DNA from: Chthonomonas sp. UBA2785
Lineage (GTDB): Bacteria; Armatimonadota; Fimbriimonadia; Fimbriimonadales; Fimbriimonadaceae
NCBI GenBank assembly: GCA_002352215.1
Contig: DEIB01000012.1
Coordinates: 13,275 to 76,497 of the forward strand
Length of the DNA: 63,223 nucleotides
Direction: 5' to 3'
This document shows positions 36,359 to 45,393 of the stretch, one piece after another. The notes under the pieces are model-generated. The model was not told the origin of the DNA. It was given only the letters and a program-made list of their open reading frames with translations, and searched no databases. Numbering within the stretch: position 1 is the stretch's first letter; each line of letters begins with the position of its first letter. A program made the translations under genes and the position numbers.

Positions 36359-36691
36359 ATGGCCGTTAAGAACCAGAATGACCTGATTGTGTCCGTCACT
36401 GCCGGAGTGCTTGCACTCGGCACGGCCGCCGCTTTCTATTTCACTAAGCCCGAACCTGAACAAAAGCCGAATCCGGCCCAGGTCGTCATTACGGATGCCG
36501 AGATCAAAGCGGCCAGCGTGGTTTACACCAATAGCATTTCGCCTTCGGGTGCCAACGGCGGTCAAGCCGGCGGCGGTGCTCCGCGCAGCGGCTTTGGTGG
36601 CGGCGCGGCTCCGGCGGGTGGTGGTGCAGCTCCGGGTGGCGGAGCGGCTCCGGCACGACAACGTCCGGGTCTGGACTCCACGTCGGGCTAA
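36359..36691 (+). CDS. Membrane-anchored Gly/Ala-rich small protein
   Basis: A 110-aa protein with one N-terminal hydrophobic helix (about 10-27), a short polar region (about 28-60) and a low-complexity tail dominated by GGGAAP-like repeats ('GGGAAPAGGGAAPGGGAAP'). No family is recognised. A GAGAGG site lies five bases before the ATG, and a TACACT -10 (36333-36338) further upstream suggests its own promoter. A strong intrinsic terminator follows directly. Confidence 0.65.
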   Translation: MAVKNQNDLIVSVTAGVLALGTAAAFYFTKPEPEQKPNPAQVVITDAEIKAASVVYTNSISPSGANGGQAGGGAPRSGFGGGAAPAGGGAAPGGGAAPARQRPGLDSTSG

Positions 36692-36713
36692 GTTGTACTG
36701 AGGCTAGGCCTCC

Positions 36714-36753
36714 GGAACCCGTTGGGAGACCAACGGGTTCCTTTTCTGTCTTT
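36714..36753 (+). terminator. Intrinsic terminator before mreB
   Basis: GGAACCCGTTGG (36714-36725) pairs perfectly with CCAACGGGTTCC (36730-36741) around GAGA, followed by TTTTCTGTCTTT. A 12-bp stem with a T-tract is a textbook rho-independent terminator and separates the purH unit from mreBCD. Confidence 0.92.
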
Positions 36754-36780
36754 CGTCGGCCATACTTAGAGTTCAACCCC

Positions 36781-37824
36781 TTGTCACTTTGGCGCCTCCT
36801 AACACAACGCTTTTCGCGGGATATCGGCATCGATCTCGGTACCGCGAATACGCTTGTGTTTATGGGGGGGCGAGGAATTCTGCTACGTGAGCCGAGTGTG
36901 GTGGCCGTCAACAAAGACACCGGCGAAGTCATTGCCGTAGGCACCGAAGCCAAGCGCATGCTGGGCCGCACCCCCGCCAACATCGTGGCTGCCCGCCCGC
37001 TCAAGGACGGGGTGATCGCCGATTTTCTGCAAACGCAGAAGATGATTGACGGCTTCATCAAACGCGCCAAGACGGGAACGGTGTTGCGGATGACCGTGGT
37101 CGTCGGCATCCCGAGCGGCGTGACGGAAGTCGAGCGCGACGCGGTGCTGGATGCGTGCCGCCAAGCCGGGGCGAACGAAGCTTTTGTTATCGAAGAGCCG
37201 ATGGCGGCTGCCATGGGCGCGGGCTTGCCGATTGAAGAGCCGATCGGTTCCATGATCGTCGACATCGGAGGCGGCACCACCGAGGTGGCCGTCATCTCTT
37301 TGGCGGGGATCGTGCATTCGGAGTCCGTTCGAACTGCTGGCGACGAGATTGACGATGCCATCACGGCCTATGTGCGCCGCGCCTACAACCTGACGATTGG
37401 GGAGCGCACCGCCGAGCAGATCAAGATTGAAGTCGGCAGTGCGGCGCCGCTCGAGCAAGAGCTGGAGATGGAGATCCGGGGCCGTGACCTCATCAGCGGC
37501 TTGCCCCGTAGTGCCGTCGTCACCAGCGAGGAAATTCGTCAGGCGATTGCCGACCCGGTACGCGAAATTGTTGAGGCGGTGAAGACCACTCTCGAAGCCA
37601 CGCCTCCGGAACTTGCCGCCGACTGTATGCACAACGGCATCGTGCTGGCAGGCGGCGGAGCCCTCCTGCGCGGCCTCGACCGGCTGCTGACTCAAGAAAC
37701 GGGAATGCCCGTTCACATCGCGGATAATCCGTTGGACTGCGTTGCGATTGGCACGGGGCGAATGCTGGAAGAGCTCTCGAATCCGAATCTGCGACGTATG
37801 CTCGAACGGATGTCACGCGGGTGA
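36781..37824 (+). CDS. mreB: Rod-shape determining protein MreB
   Basis: Bacterial actin that organises lateral wall synthesis, 347 aa. Phosphate 1 (GIDLGTANTLVF), 'VVVGIPSGVTEVERDAV', phosphate 2 (VDIGGGTTEVAVI) and 'IVLAGGGALLRGLD' are all present. The start is TTG 36781. mreC begins four bases before its stop. A rod or otherwise elongated cell is expected. Confidence 0.95.
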   Translation: MSLWRLLTQRFSRDIGIDLGTANTLVFMGGRGILLREPSVVAVNKDTGEVIAVGTEAKRMLGRTPANIVAARPLKDGVIADFLQTQKMIDGFIKRAKTGTVLRMTVVVGIPSGVTEVERDAVLDACRQAGANEAFVIEEPMAAAMGAGLPIEEPIGSMIVDIGGGTTEVAVISLAGIVHSESVRTAGDEIDDAITAYVRRAYNLTIGERTAEQIKIEVGSAAPLEQELEMEIRGRDLISGLPRSAVVTSEEIRQAIADPVREIVEAVKTTLEATPPELAADCMHNGIVLAGGGALLRGLDRLLTQETGMPVHIADNPLDCVAIGTGRMLEELSNPNLRRMLERMSRG

Positions 37825-38627
37825 AAAAGCGCCGCCGCCTCAGCCCCGATACGGTCTGGTTGATCCTGGCCCTGCTCATGGGCATCGGTTTGGGGCGCAT
37901 GCAAACGGTGGCCCGCGGCAATCAATCCGTAGACCCGGTGACGCGCATGGTGCGTGCCGTTTTTCTTCCGGCGGGCTCGGGTTTGCGGCCCATGATTGAG
38001 GGGCCAGCCATGTTCTTCCGTGGCATCGGTTCCGCCGGGCAAGTTGCCCAGCAGCAGCAAACCATTGCCCGTCTCCAGGCCGCGATGGAGGTTTACGCCG
38101 CCGAGGCCGCCGAGTGGCAACGCAGTTACGAGTCGCTGGCCAAGCAGCAACAGGGCCCCAACTACGGGCGCATTCGCGTGCCCGTCCAAATCTTGCTTTA
38201 CTCTCCCTACCGGGCCACCATTACGCTCAGCAAAGGGAGCAATGATGGCATCGAAGTCGGCCAGGGCGTGGTAGCGGATGGCGGTCTGCTGGCGGTGGTC
38301 ACTCAAGTGGACGCGGGCCGGTGCCAAGCCGCCCTCATTACCAGCAGCAGCCAGGCGGTGGGCGCCGCCCTGCGCACCGAACCCCCGGCGGTGGGCCTAG
38401 TGCGCGGCGAGTCCTCGCAGCGCCTCATCTTTGAATACACCCAGCCCGTGGCCATCAAGCCGGGCTCGGTGATTGTGACGTCAGGATTCTCGGAGCACAT
38501 TCCGCCGGGCGTGCCCATCGGGTTTGTCACTGAATCCAACAAGGACCGCGATTTTGGTTCATTGCGGGCCTTCTTGGTGCCCCGCGCCAAAGTGGACCGC
38601 GTTCGGGAGGCTTGGATCCTTAGATGA
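37821..38627 (+). CDS. mreC: Rod-shape determining protein MreC
   Basis: Periplasmic scaffold of the elongasome, 268 aa. A basic start (KKRRRLSPD) leads to a single membrane helix (about 11-27), a coiled-coil region rich in Gln (about 70-110), then beta-barrel domains with 'SPYRATITLSKGSNDGIEVG' and 'GSVIVTSGFSEHIPPGVPIG', both typical of MreC. The start is GTG, overlapping mreB by four bases, and its stop overlaps mreD by four. Confidence 0.93.
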   Translation: MKKRRRLSPDTVWLILALLMGIGLGRMQTVARGNQSVDPVTRMVRAVFLPAGSGLRPMIEGPAMFFRGIGSAGQVAQQQQTIARLQAAMEVYAAEAAEWQRSYESLAKQQQGPNYGRIRVPVQILLYSPYRATITLSKGSNDGIEVGQGVVADGGLLAVVTQVDAGRCQAALITSSSQAVGAALRTEPPAVGLVRGESSQRLIFEYTQPVAIKPGSVIVTSGFSEHIPPGVPIGFVTESNKDRDFGSLRAFLVPRAKVDRVREAWILR

Positions 38628-39106
38628 ACCCGAACATGGGATGGGTGCTGCACGGCATCATGTGGTTCCTTGCGGGCTTGCTGATGGTGGCGTGGCCGGG
38701 AGGGGCCTTGTTGCCCGGAGGCGTGGCCGACCCGCTACTGGTGCTCACTCTGCTCATTGCCACGTTTTGCCGTCCGGGTCAGGCGGCCCTGTGGGGCCTC
38801 GCCAGCGGCGTGATTGCGGGCGGTATCTCGGGGGGCGACATGGCGGGGCTTTGCCTCAGCCGGATTGCCTTGGCCTTTGCGCTTTCCATGATTGCCCAGC
38901 GGGATACGGCGCTCAACAAGGTTCAACGGAGCGTGCTCGTAGGTACGGCGGCCCTGGTGGCCTCCGTTCTTCTGATTCTAGTCTCCCCACCAGCAGAACT
39001 TGGCCGCGTATTTCAGGCTACACTCATGGCGGCCTTGATCAATGTTGCTCTGGCGTTTGGGTTCACCCATATCCTGCAATATTGGTTTGTGCGTCGGGTG
39101 TTCTAA
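38624..39106 (+). CDS. mreD: Rod-shape determining protein MreD (putative)
   Basis: A 160-aa polytopic membrane protein of about five hydrophobic segments. Sequence is poorly conserved in MreD, so the call depends mainly on the third position in an mreBC cluster, size and topology. 'LWGLASGVIAGGISGGDMAG' in the middle is the typical MreD glycine-rich stretch. Gene overlap with mreC supports cotranslation. Confidence 0.82.
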   Translation: MNPNMGWVLHGIMWFLAGLLMVAWPGGALLPGGVADPLLVLTLLIATFCRPGQAALWGLASGVIAGGISGGDMAGLCLSRIALAFALSMIAQRDTALNKVQRSVLVGTAALVASVLLILVSPPAELGRVFQATLMAALINVALAFGFTHILQYWFVRRVF

Positions 39107-39112
39107 AAAGAC

Positions 39113-40363
39113 ATGAGCGGTCATCGCGTTCTTCAAATGGCGCGCCAGCAATTGGCGATGGCGTCCCAATATCTCAATTTGGATGAGGGTCTTCACCAAG
39201 TCCTTGCCCATCCGGTTCGGCAGGTCATCACGGCGTTCCCGGTGGTGCTGGACAGTGGCGAAGTGCGAGTTTTCGAAGGCTATCGGGTTCAGCACAACCT
39301 GAGCCGGGGTCCCACGAAGGGCGGCATTCGCTACCACCCCGAGGTGGACGTGGAAGAAGTCACGGCCCTTGCCATGTGGATGACGTGGAAGTGTGCCGTG
39401 GTCAATATCCCCTACGGCGGGGCGAAGGGGGCCGTTAAGGTCAACACCAAGCGCCTGAGCAAGCGAGAACTCGAGAAGCTCACGCGCCGCTATGCCACCT
39501 CGATCAACAACATCATGGGCGAGCGGAGCGACATCCCTGCCCCTGATATCGGCACCAACGCGGAGGTGATGGGCTGGATCATGGACACCTATTCCATGCA
39601 GGCCGGCTACACCGTCCCGGGCGTGGTGACGGGTAAGCCGCTGGAACTGGGCGGATCGGAAGGTCGCGTGGAAGCCACCGGCCGGGGCGTCGTCGTCACC
39701 GCCGCCGAAGGCTGCAAGAGCCTCGGCACCAGCCTCAATGGGGCCAAGGTGGTCGTGCAGGGCTTCGGGAACGTGGGTTCTGTGGCCGCCCGGCTGGCGG
39801 AGCAAGAAGGGGCCATCATCGTGGCCGTCAGTGACGCGGTGGGCGGCATCTATAACCCCAAGGGCTTGCCGATCAACGAGCTGTACCACCGGTACAGCGG
39901 CGTGGAAGGCGGCGTGCGCAACTACACCGAGTGCGAGCAGATCACCAACGAGCAACTGCTGGAACTAGACTGCGACGTGTTGATGCCGTCGGCCATCCAA
40001 GAACAGATCACCGTGGCCAATGCCGACAAGATCAAGGCGAAGCTAGTGGTGGAAGGCGCGAACGGCCCGACCACCCCAGAAGCGGACAAGATCCTGTACG
40101 ACAAGGGTGTGCTCGTCATCCCCGACATCCTGGCCAACGCCGGGGGCGTGGTCACCAGCTACTTCGAGTGGGTGCAAGACCTGCAGAACTACTTCTGGGA
40201 AGAAGCGCAGGTCAACGACCGCCTCAGCAACATCATGCGCCGCAGCTACCACGCGGTGTACGAAACCATGAACCAGCACAAGGTGGATATGCGCACGGCC
40301 GCGATGATTATTGCGGTGCAGCGCGTGGCCGAGGCCACCACCATGCGCGGCATCTTCCCCTAA
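39113..40363 (+). CDS. gdhA: Glutamate (Glu/Leu/Phe/Val) dehydrogenase
   Basis: NAD(P)-dependent dehydrogenase, 416 aa, for reversible amination of 2-oxoglutarate. 'GGIRYHPEVDVEEVTALAMW' and 'PYGGAKGAVKV' (catalytic Lys region) are followed by 'PAPDIGTNAEVMGWIMDTYS'. The Rossmann motif is 'VQGFGNVGSVAARL'. 416 aa is the length of the small hexameric class. Leucine dehydrogenase is less likely given the length and motifs. An intrinsic terminator follows. Confidence 0.93.
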   Translation: MSGHRVLQMARQQLAMASQYLNLDEGLHQVLAHPVRQVITAFPVVLDSGEVRVFEGYRVQHNLSRGPTKGGIRYHPEVDVEEVTALAMWMTWKCAVVNIPYGGAKGAVKVNTKRLSKRELEKLTRRYATSINNIMGERSDIPAPDIGTNAEVMGWIMDTYSMQAGYTVPGVVTGKPLELGGSEGRVEATGRGVVVTAAEGCKSLGTSLNGAKVVVQGFGNVGSVAARLAEQEGAIIVAVSDAVGGIYNPKGLPINELYHRYSGVEGGVRNYTECEQITNEQLLELDCDVLMPSAIQEQITVANADKIKAKLVVEGANGPTTPEADKILYDKGVLVIPDILANAGGVVTSYFEWVQDLQNYFWEEAQVNDRLSNIMRRSYHAVYETMNQHKVDMRTAAMIIAVQRVAEATTMRGIFP

Positions 40364-40383
40364 GGGGTCGAGGTCAATCGATC

Positions 40384-40420
40384 AGCCCGGTGCTTCTCAG
40401 AGGCGCCGGGCTTTTCTTTT
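40384..40420 (+). terminator. Intrinsic terminator after gdhA
   Basis: AGCCCGGTGC (40384-40393) pairs with GCGCCGGGCT (40403-40412), with one G-T wobble, around a nine-base loop, followed by TTTCTTTT. A clear rho-independent terminator 21 bases after the gdhA stop. Confidence 0.9.
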
Positions 40421-40452
40421 GCCCACGCGGGGCGTGGTAAAACGCCATCGTC

Positions 40453-41043
40453 ATGTCCGCGCCTTTGGCTCCCTCGCAGCTCTTCCTTTTGAAGCGACAG
40501 TTCTTCAAGTTTGTGGGGGCCAACTTCCGAATTTATGACTCCGGGGGCAACTTGGTGGTGTTCTGCCACCAGAAGGGGTTCAAGCTCCGCGAAGATATCA
40601 CGCTCTACGCTGACGAGGCCATGCAACGCCCGTGGATTGGCATCAAGGCGCGCACCATCATGGACTTCAGCGCCGCCTACGACGTGGTGGACCTGACCAC
40701 GAACCAGAAGCTCGGCGCCTACAAGCGCAAGGGGTGGTCATCCATCATCCGTGACGAGTGGATTGTGATGGACGCCAACGACGTGGAGATCGGGCGCATC
40801 ACCGAAGATAATCAAGCTCTGGCGCTGGTGCGGCGCTTCCTCACCGCCCTCATCCCGCAGAACTTTGACCTCCGGCTGAACAACGGGCAGCGTGTGGTGG
40901 ACCTCCGGCAGCGGTTCAACCCGTTTGTTTACAACCTGGAGATCGACTTCCGAGAGAACACCAACAACGCCTTTGATATGCGCATGGGGTTTGCGGCGGC
41001 GTCGCTGATCGCGGCGATTGAAGGGCGGCAAGCGGGCGGCTAG
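40453..41043 (+). CDS. LURP-one/scramblase-like protein
   Basis: A 196-aa protein that looks like the LURP-one-related or Tubby C-terminal-like family: 'KRQFFKFVGANFRIYDSGGN', 'KLREDITLYAD' and repeated strand patterns such as 'LGAYKRKGWSSIIRDEW'. In this fold a helix sits inside a 12-stranded barrel; some members resemble phospholipid scramblases. Its function in bacteria is unknown. It stands alone between the gdhA terminator and tRNA-Leu. Confidence 0.7.
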   Translation: MSAPLAPSQLFLLKRQFFKFVGANFRIYDSGGNLVVFCHQKGFKLREDITLYADEAMQRPWIGIKARTIMDFSAAYDVVDLTTNQKLGAYKRKGWSSIIRDEWIVMDANDVEIGRITEDNQALALVRRFLTALIPQNFDLRLNNGQRVVDLRQRFNPFVYNLEIDFRENTNNAFDMRMGFAAASLIAAIEGRQAGG

Positions 41044-41092
41044 GCGGAGTCCTAGTCTCGTTTGAACTCGGGTATCATCTTGTTTCCCGGTT

Positions 41093-41178
41093 GCGCAGGT
41101 GGTGAAATTGGTAGACACGCTACCTTGAGGTGGTAGTGCTCACAAGGCGTGAAGGTTCGAGTCCTTTCCTGCGCACCA
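41093..41178 (+). tRNA. tRNA-Leu (anticodon GAG)
   Basis: Acceptor arms GCGCAGG and CCTGCGC pair perfectly. The anticodon stem CTACC/GGTAG encloses TTGAGGT with anticodon GAG. A long variable arm (TGCTCACAAGGCGT region), TTCGAGTCC T-loop and encoded CCA confirm a class II tRNA-Leu of 86 bases, reading CUC/CUU codons. Confidence 0.95.
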
Positions 41179-41194
41179 AATCTTGTTCCGCATC

Positions 41195-42283
41195 ATGACA
41201 AGTATCCCCTTGGTCCATGCGGATATCCGCCAAGCTCGCACCCCCGATAAGCGACTTTACAACGATCCGGGTGTGTACCAACAGATTCTGGAGCGCGTGT
41301 TCGTGCCCAGTTGGCAGTGGGTGGGCGATACCGACCAGGTGAAGGTGCCCGATGCCGTGTGGCCCTGCACGATGCTGGAAGGCAGCCTGGATGAGCCCCT
41401 GGTTTTCACCCGCGACCGCAACGACCAGGTGCACTGCCTCAGCAACGTTTGCACGCACCGGGGCATGGTGGTGTGCGAGGCGGCGGGGCACGAGCGATTC
41501 TTGCGATGCCGCTACCACGGTCGGCGATTTGGGCTGGATGGGCAGTTCCAGTTTATGCCCGAGTTTGACCAAGTGGTGGATTTTCCGAGCGAAGCTGACC
41601 ATCTCCCGCGCGTCCCCTACGCGACGTGGGGGCGACACCTGTTTGCCTCTTTGCGCCCCGAGGCCGCCATCGAAACGGTCATGCGCGAGATGCAAGACCT
41701 GGTGGGGTGGATGGACTTGGCGACCTTCGAACCTGAACCCAGCCGCACGCGGGACTACCTGGTGCGCGCCAACTGGGCGCTCTATGTAGATAACTACCTC
41801 GAAGGTTTTCACATTCCGTTCGTTCACGCCGACCTGAATGCAGTGCTGGACTACGGCGCCTACCAAGTGGAGCGATTCCCCTACGGCGTGCTCCAGGTGG
41901 CCATCGGCAACGAGGGCGAGGATTGCTTTGACCTCCCGGCCGGGCACCGGTTTGCGGGGCAGCGCGTGTCGGCGTTCTACTTCTGGGTGTTTCCCAATCT
42001 CATGTTCAACTTCTATCCGTGGGGGCTCAGCCTCAATATCGTGCGCCCGCTGGGCGTGGACCGAACTCGGGTGTCGTTCATTGGCTACGTAAAGGATGCG
42101 AGCCGGATGGATGTGGGGGCGGGCGCGGCCCTGGACCGCGTGGAACGGGAAGATGAGGTGGTGGTGGAGTTAGTCCATCGTGGGCTCAAGAGCCGCAACT
42201 ATCAACACGGGCGCTACAGCCCGACCCAGGAGGTGGGCATTCACCACTTCCACCAGCTGCTCACGGCGCGGCTACAGGGTTAG
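41195..42283 (+). CDS. Rieske non-heme iron oxygenase, alpha subunit
   Basis: A 362-aa protein of the ring-hydroxylating/choline-monooxygenase type. The Rieske [2Fe-2S] ligands are CTH (near residue 85) and CRYH. The mononuclear iron site 'NYLEGFHIPFVH' supplies two His. The substrate is unknown: aromatic dioxygenation, amine or ether demethylation are all possible. No reductase or ferredoxin partner is adjacent. A TTG at 41183 is an alternative start. It is convergent with the LON-domain gene (four-base overlap). Confidence 0.85.
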   Translation: MTSIPLVHADIRQARTPDKRLYNDPGVYQQILERVFVPSWQWVGDTDQVKVPDAVWPCTMLEGSLDEPLVFTRDRNDQVHCLSNVCTHRGMVVCEAAGHERFLRCRYHGRRFGLDGQFQFMPEFDQVVDFPSEADHLPRVPYATWGRHLFASLRPEAAIETVMREMQDLVGWMDLATFEPEPSRTRDYLVRANWALYVDNYLEGFHIPFVHADLNAVLDYGAYQVERFPYGVLQVAIGNEGEDCFDLPAGHRFAGQRVSAFYFWVFPNLMFNFYPWGLSLNIVRPLGVDRTRVSFIGYVKDASRMDVGAGAALDRVEREDEVVVELVHRGLKSRNYQHGRYSPTQEVGIHHFHQLLTARLQG

Positions 42284-42951
42284 TTCTTAAAGATCCAACC
42301 TTCGTGGTCTTGGCGGTGCATGGGCTGCACGGGGCCGGGTTCGGCTTCCAGGATCAGCTGCTCCAGCATCGGCAGCATGGTGCTCAGCCGCTCTAGGGTG
42401 TCCGTCATCTCCAGCAAGTACTGCTTCTGCCGATCGTCTACATGCAGCAGGCTCGCGACCTGGAAGGAGAGTACGGTGGGGTCCTCGTGCAGGCGCACCT
42501 CGGCGACTTTCATGTCGAACTGCGCGAAATGGCCTTCGAAGTACTGCTTGAGATACTCGCGGGTTTTCAGGACGAGGGCATCGCAACGCGGGCTGTCTTC
42601 TACTTCCATTTCCACCACGCGCTCGACTTGCCCGACGAGGTAGGGGCGGTCGTCATCCATCCGCCGTATGCGGAAGCGGCGCTGCCCCACCACCTGCACG
42701 GCGAGAGTGCCGTCAGCGTTTGTGCGGACATCCACAATGCGGACAGCCGTGCCCACCATATAGGGTTCGGCCTCGCCTCCTACCTCCGCGCCTTGCCGAA
42801 TCAAAACAATTCCAAACCCCGTATCTTCTTCGGAGCAATATTGGATCAGTTCTCGGTATCTACTCTCGAAGACGTGCAATTGCAGGGGTGCGTATGGAAA
42901 AAGCACCGTATGGAGAGGAAACAGCGGCAACGGTTCCAAGTGGCCGCCCAT
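42280..42951 (-). CDS. LON substrate-binding domain protein
   Basis: A 223-aa protein consisting only of the N-terminal LON domain: 'LPLFPLHTVLFPYAPLQLHV' and 'FESRYRELI' at the start and a C-terminal helix. There is no AAA or protease domain, as in PUA-LON proteins of unknown function. The ATG at 42951 follows TATATT (revcomp of 42959-42964) by seven bases, with no Shine-Dalgarno sequence. It is divergent from the histidine kinase. Confidence 0.85.
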   Translation of the reverse strand: MGGHLEPLPLFPLHTVLFPYAPLQLHVFESRYRELIQYCSEEDTGFGIVLIRQGAEVGGEAEPYMVGTAVRIVDVRTNADGTLAVQVVGQRRFRIRRMDDDRPYLVGQVERVVEMEVEDSPRCDALVLKTREYLKQYFEGHFAQFDMKVAEVRLHEDPTVLSFQVASLLHVDDRQKQYLLEMTDTLERLSTMLPMLEQLILEAEPGPVQPMHRQDHEGWIFKN

Positions 42952-43048
42952 GGACCCCAATATACCGCCAGGGAACCTGGCCCGAAACAATCCCGTCTGG
43001 CAGGTATGATGAAGGCCCCGCCTGGGCTTTTTTCAGCCACGGAGAGGA

Positions 43049-44749
43049 ATGAACACGAACGCCATGACTGACGATCGCGACGCGCTACTAAAGCGAATCC
43101 ATGACCTGGAATCGCAACTCGCCCAGGGGAACACCAGCTCGGCCACGCCCCCGTCGTCGCCCGCCAGCCCGGAAACCCCCATGGAAGTGGCGCCGCTGCA
43201 AGACGGTGAATCCACCCTCCGCCGCCTCGTACAGCGTATCGCGATGATCCTGCAGGCGGAAAAGATCGTGGTCATGTTCTTCGATCAAGAGCAGGGTGAA
43301 CTGATCGCGATTCCGCCCAGCCACGGCGTTGAGATTGAGAAGCTCAACCTGTTCCGTGTGCGGGCCACGCAGGGTGTTTCGGGCGAAGTGTTCCGCTCGG
43401 GCGAGCCGCTTTTGTTCCATGACGCGCCGAACGACAACCGCACCAAGAAGGATCTCGTGTCGTTGCTTCACGTGACGAACGGGATTACCGTACCGCTCAT
43501 TATCGAAAAGCGGGACGAAGAGAACCGCGTGGTCGAGCGCAACACCATCGGGGTTCTGCACGCCTTTAACAAGCGCCACGGCGACGACTTTAACGACGAG
43601 GACGTGCGCCTGCTGGAGCGCATGGCCAAGAACGTTGGCTCCATCATCGCCAACCTTCAGCTGTACCGAGAAGTGGTGGAAGAGCGCGAAGAGCTCCTCC
43701 AGACCTTCGAATCCATCTCCACCGGTCTCATCCTGGTCTCCCCGCAAGAGAAGATCAGCCAGATGAACTCGGCCGCGCGCCACCTGTTCGGGATCGAAAC
43801 CGACGACGTGCTGGGCAAGTCCATCCACGACATCATCCCGAGCGAAGAGGTCTGCAAGTTCCTCAAGGACGGGGTGAACGGTTCGGCGCAAGAGATTTCC
43901 GAAGTGACGGTGATGCCGCAAGGTGTCGAACGGCACTACACGATCCAGGGCGCAGCGGTGAAGAACGAGGAAGGTAAGAGCCTCGGCTATGTCACCATTC
44001 TCAATGACATCACCGACCAGAAGAACCTGGACCGCATGAAGTCCTCGTTCGTCGCCATGGCCTCGCACGAGCTGCGCACGCCGCTCACCGCCATCAAGGG
44101 CTTTACGTCCACGCTGCTGATGGACGACGACTTCACTCGTGAAGAGCAGAAGGAGTTCCTGAGCATCATCGAGCAGGAATGCGACCGCCTCCGGCGCCTC
44201 ATTGACGACTTGCTCAACACGGCCCGCATCGAAAGCGGCCAGTCGCTCAAGCCGGACTACTCGCGCTTTGCCCTGGGCGAAATGCTCGAGAAGGTGGTGA
44301 TGGTGCAACGCCAAGCCAGCATGAAGCACCACGTCTTCGGCAAGTTCAACGACAACCTGCCGGAAACCGTGATTGGCGACAAGGACAAGTTCGACCAGAT
44401 TCTCACGAACCTGCTCAACAACGCGATCAAGTACTCGCCCGAAGGTGGGGACGTGGTGGTACACGCCTTCCGCGATGGCGACGAAATCGAGGTGTGGGTG
44501 GAAGACCAAGGGATCGGGATCCCGGCCGAGCATCTGAGCAAGGTATTCGAGAAGTTCCACCGCGTGAACAACGAAGACAACCGCAAGATCTACGGAACGG
44601 GCCTCGGCTTGTTCTTGGTCAAGCACTTGGTGGAGGACGTCCACCTGGGCCGCATTTGGGTCGAATCCGAAGTCGGCAAGGGCTCGTTCTTCAAGTTCCG
44701 CATGCCGATTGAACTCGACATCGAGAAGGCCAAGGCTCACAACGACTGA
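43049..44749 (+). CDS. GAF-PAS sensor histidine kinase
   Basis: A 566-aa soluble kinase with no transmembrane helix. A short coiled coil and Ser/Pro linker (about 1-50) precede a GAF domain (about 60-215), a PAS domain (about 225-330), then the kinase core: H-box 'MASHELRTPLTAIKGF' with the phosphorylated His near 341, N-box 'LLNNAIKYSPEGG', G1 'EDQGIGIP', G2 'GTGLGL'. It probably senses a cytoplasmic signal. No response regulator is adjacent. GGAGAGG lies just before the ATG. Confidence 0.92.
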   Translation: MNTNAMTDDRDALLKRIHDLESQLAQGNTSSATPPSSPASPETPMEVAPLQDGESTLRRLVQRIAMILQAEKIVVMFFDQEQGELIAIPPSHGVEIEKLNLFRVRATQGVSGEVFRSGEPLLFHDAPNDNRTKKDLVSLLHVTNGITVPLIIEKRDEENRVVERNTIGVLHAFNKRHGDDFNDEDVRLLERMAKNVGSIIANLQLYREVVEEREELLQTFESISTGLILVSPQEKISQMNSAARHLFGIETDDVLGKSIHDIIPSEEVCKFLKDGVNGSAQEISEVTVMPQGVERHYTIQGAAVKNEEGKSLGYVTILNDITDQKNLDRMKSSFVAMASHELRTPLTAIKGFTSTLLMDDDFTREEQKEFLSIIEQECDRLRRLIDDLLNTARIESGQSLKPDYSRFALGEMLEKVVMVQRQASMKHHVFGKFNDNLPETVIGDKDKFDQILTNLLNNAIKYSPEGGDVVVHAFRDGDEIEVWVEDQGIGIPAEHLSKVFEKFHRVNNEDNRKIYGTGLGLFLVKHLVEDVHLGRIWVESEVGKGSFFKFRMPIELDIEKAKAHND

Positions 44750-45393
44750 TGCTGCGCTACCAGGGGGTCGTCTTCGATTTCGACGGCCTTATCTTGGATA
44801 CCGAGTCGCGCGAGTTTGACTCGTGGAGCGAGACGTTCGCTTCGCTCGGGGCCACGTTGGAGCACAGTGAGTGGATCAAGTGCGTGGGGGCGCCTCCGGG
44901 GAGTTGGGATGTTTTTGGGCACCTCGAAGCCTTGATCGGCCCCTACGATCGCCCGCTAGTGGAGCATCAGCGCATGATGCGCTTCCATGAGCTCATGGGC
45001 AACCCGCCCGTGCCACGCGCGGGGGTGCGAGAACTGATCGAGGGCCTGCAAGAAGCCGGTATGCCGCTGGCCATTGCCAGCAATAGCGTGTTCGCGTGGA
45101 TTGACGGGTTCTTGCGGCGGATGGGGTTGCGCGAGGTGTTTCCCGTCATCATGTCGCGGGATGTGGTGGGGGTGTGCAAGCCCGATCCGGCCAGCTTTTT
45201 GGCGGCGTGCCGCGCCTTGGGGTTGCCCCCGTCCTCGGTTCTCGCCTTTGAAGACAGCCAGAACGGCGCGCTCGCCGCGCGGGCGGCGGGGATGGACGTG
45301 GTGGTGGTACCGAACCCCGTTACCGAAGGCACGATTGTGGGATTTGAGCCTCGCGCCAGCTTCCCGACGGCAGCCGAGATTCTAAGCGCTTAG
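44749..45393 (+). CDS. HAD-superfamily hydrolase
   Basis: A 214-aa phosphatase or phosphomutase of the beta-phosphoglucomutase-like subgroup. Motif I is 'VVFDFDGLILDTE' with the nucleophile Asp, motif II is 'IASNS', motif III/IV 'KPDPASFLAACRALGL' and 'LAFEDSQNGALAARAAGM'. The substrate cannot be deduced. Its ATG overlaps the last base of the histidine-kinase stop. Confidence 0.88.
   Translation: MLRYQGVVFDFDGLILDTESREFDSWSETFASLGATLEHSEWIKCVGAPPGSWDVFGHLEALIGPYDRPLVEHQRMMRFHELMGNPPVPRAGVRELIEGLQEAGMPLAIASNSVFAWIDGFLRRMGLREVFPVIMSRDVVGVCKPDPASFLAACRALGLPPSSVLAFEDSQNGALAARAAGMDVVVVPNPVTEGTIVGFEPRASFPTAAEILSA

Noticed and set aside
41120..41947. Minus-strand frame ending in KGLEPSRLVSTTTS over tRNA-Leu and the Rieske gene
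   Set aside because: Classic antisense-of-tRNA artefact joined to a shadow of the oxygenase gene.
43002..43032. GCCC-CGCCT-GGGC followed by TTTTTT upstream of the histidine kinase
   Set aside because: Only a four-pair stem; too weak to call an attenuator or terminator despite the T-tract.
43088..44740. 550-aa antisense frame under the histidine kinase
   Set aside because: A mirror of the codon bias of a clear kinase gene; no domains and no start signal.
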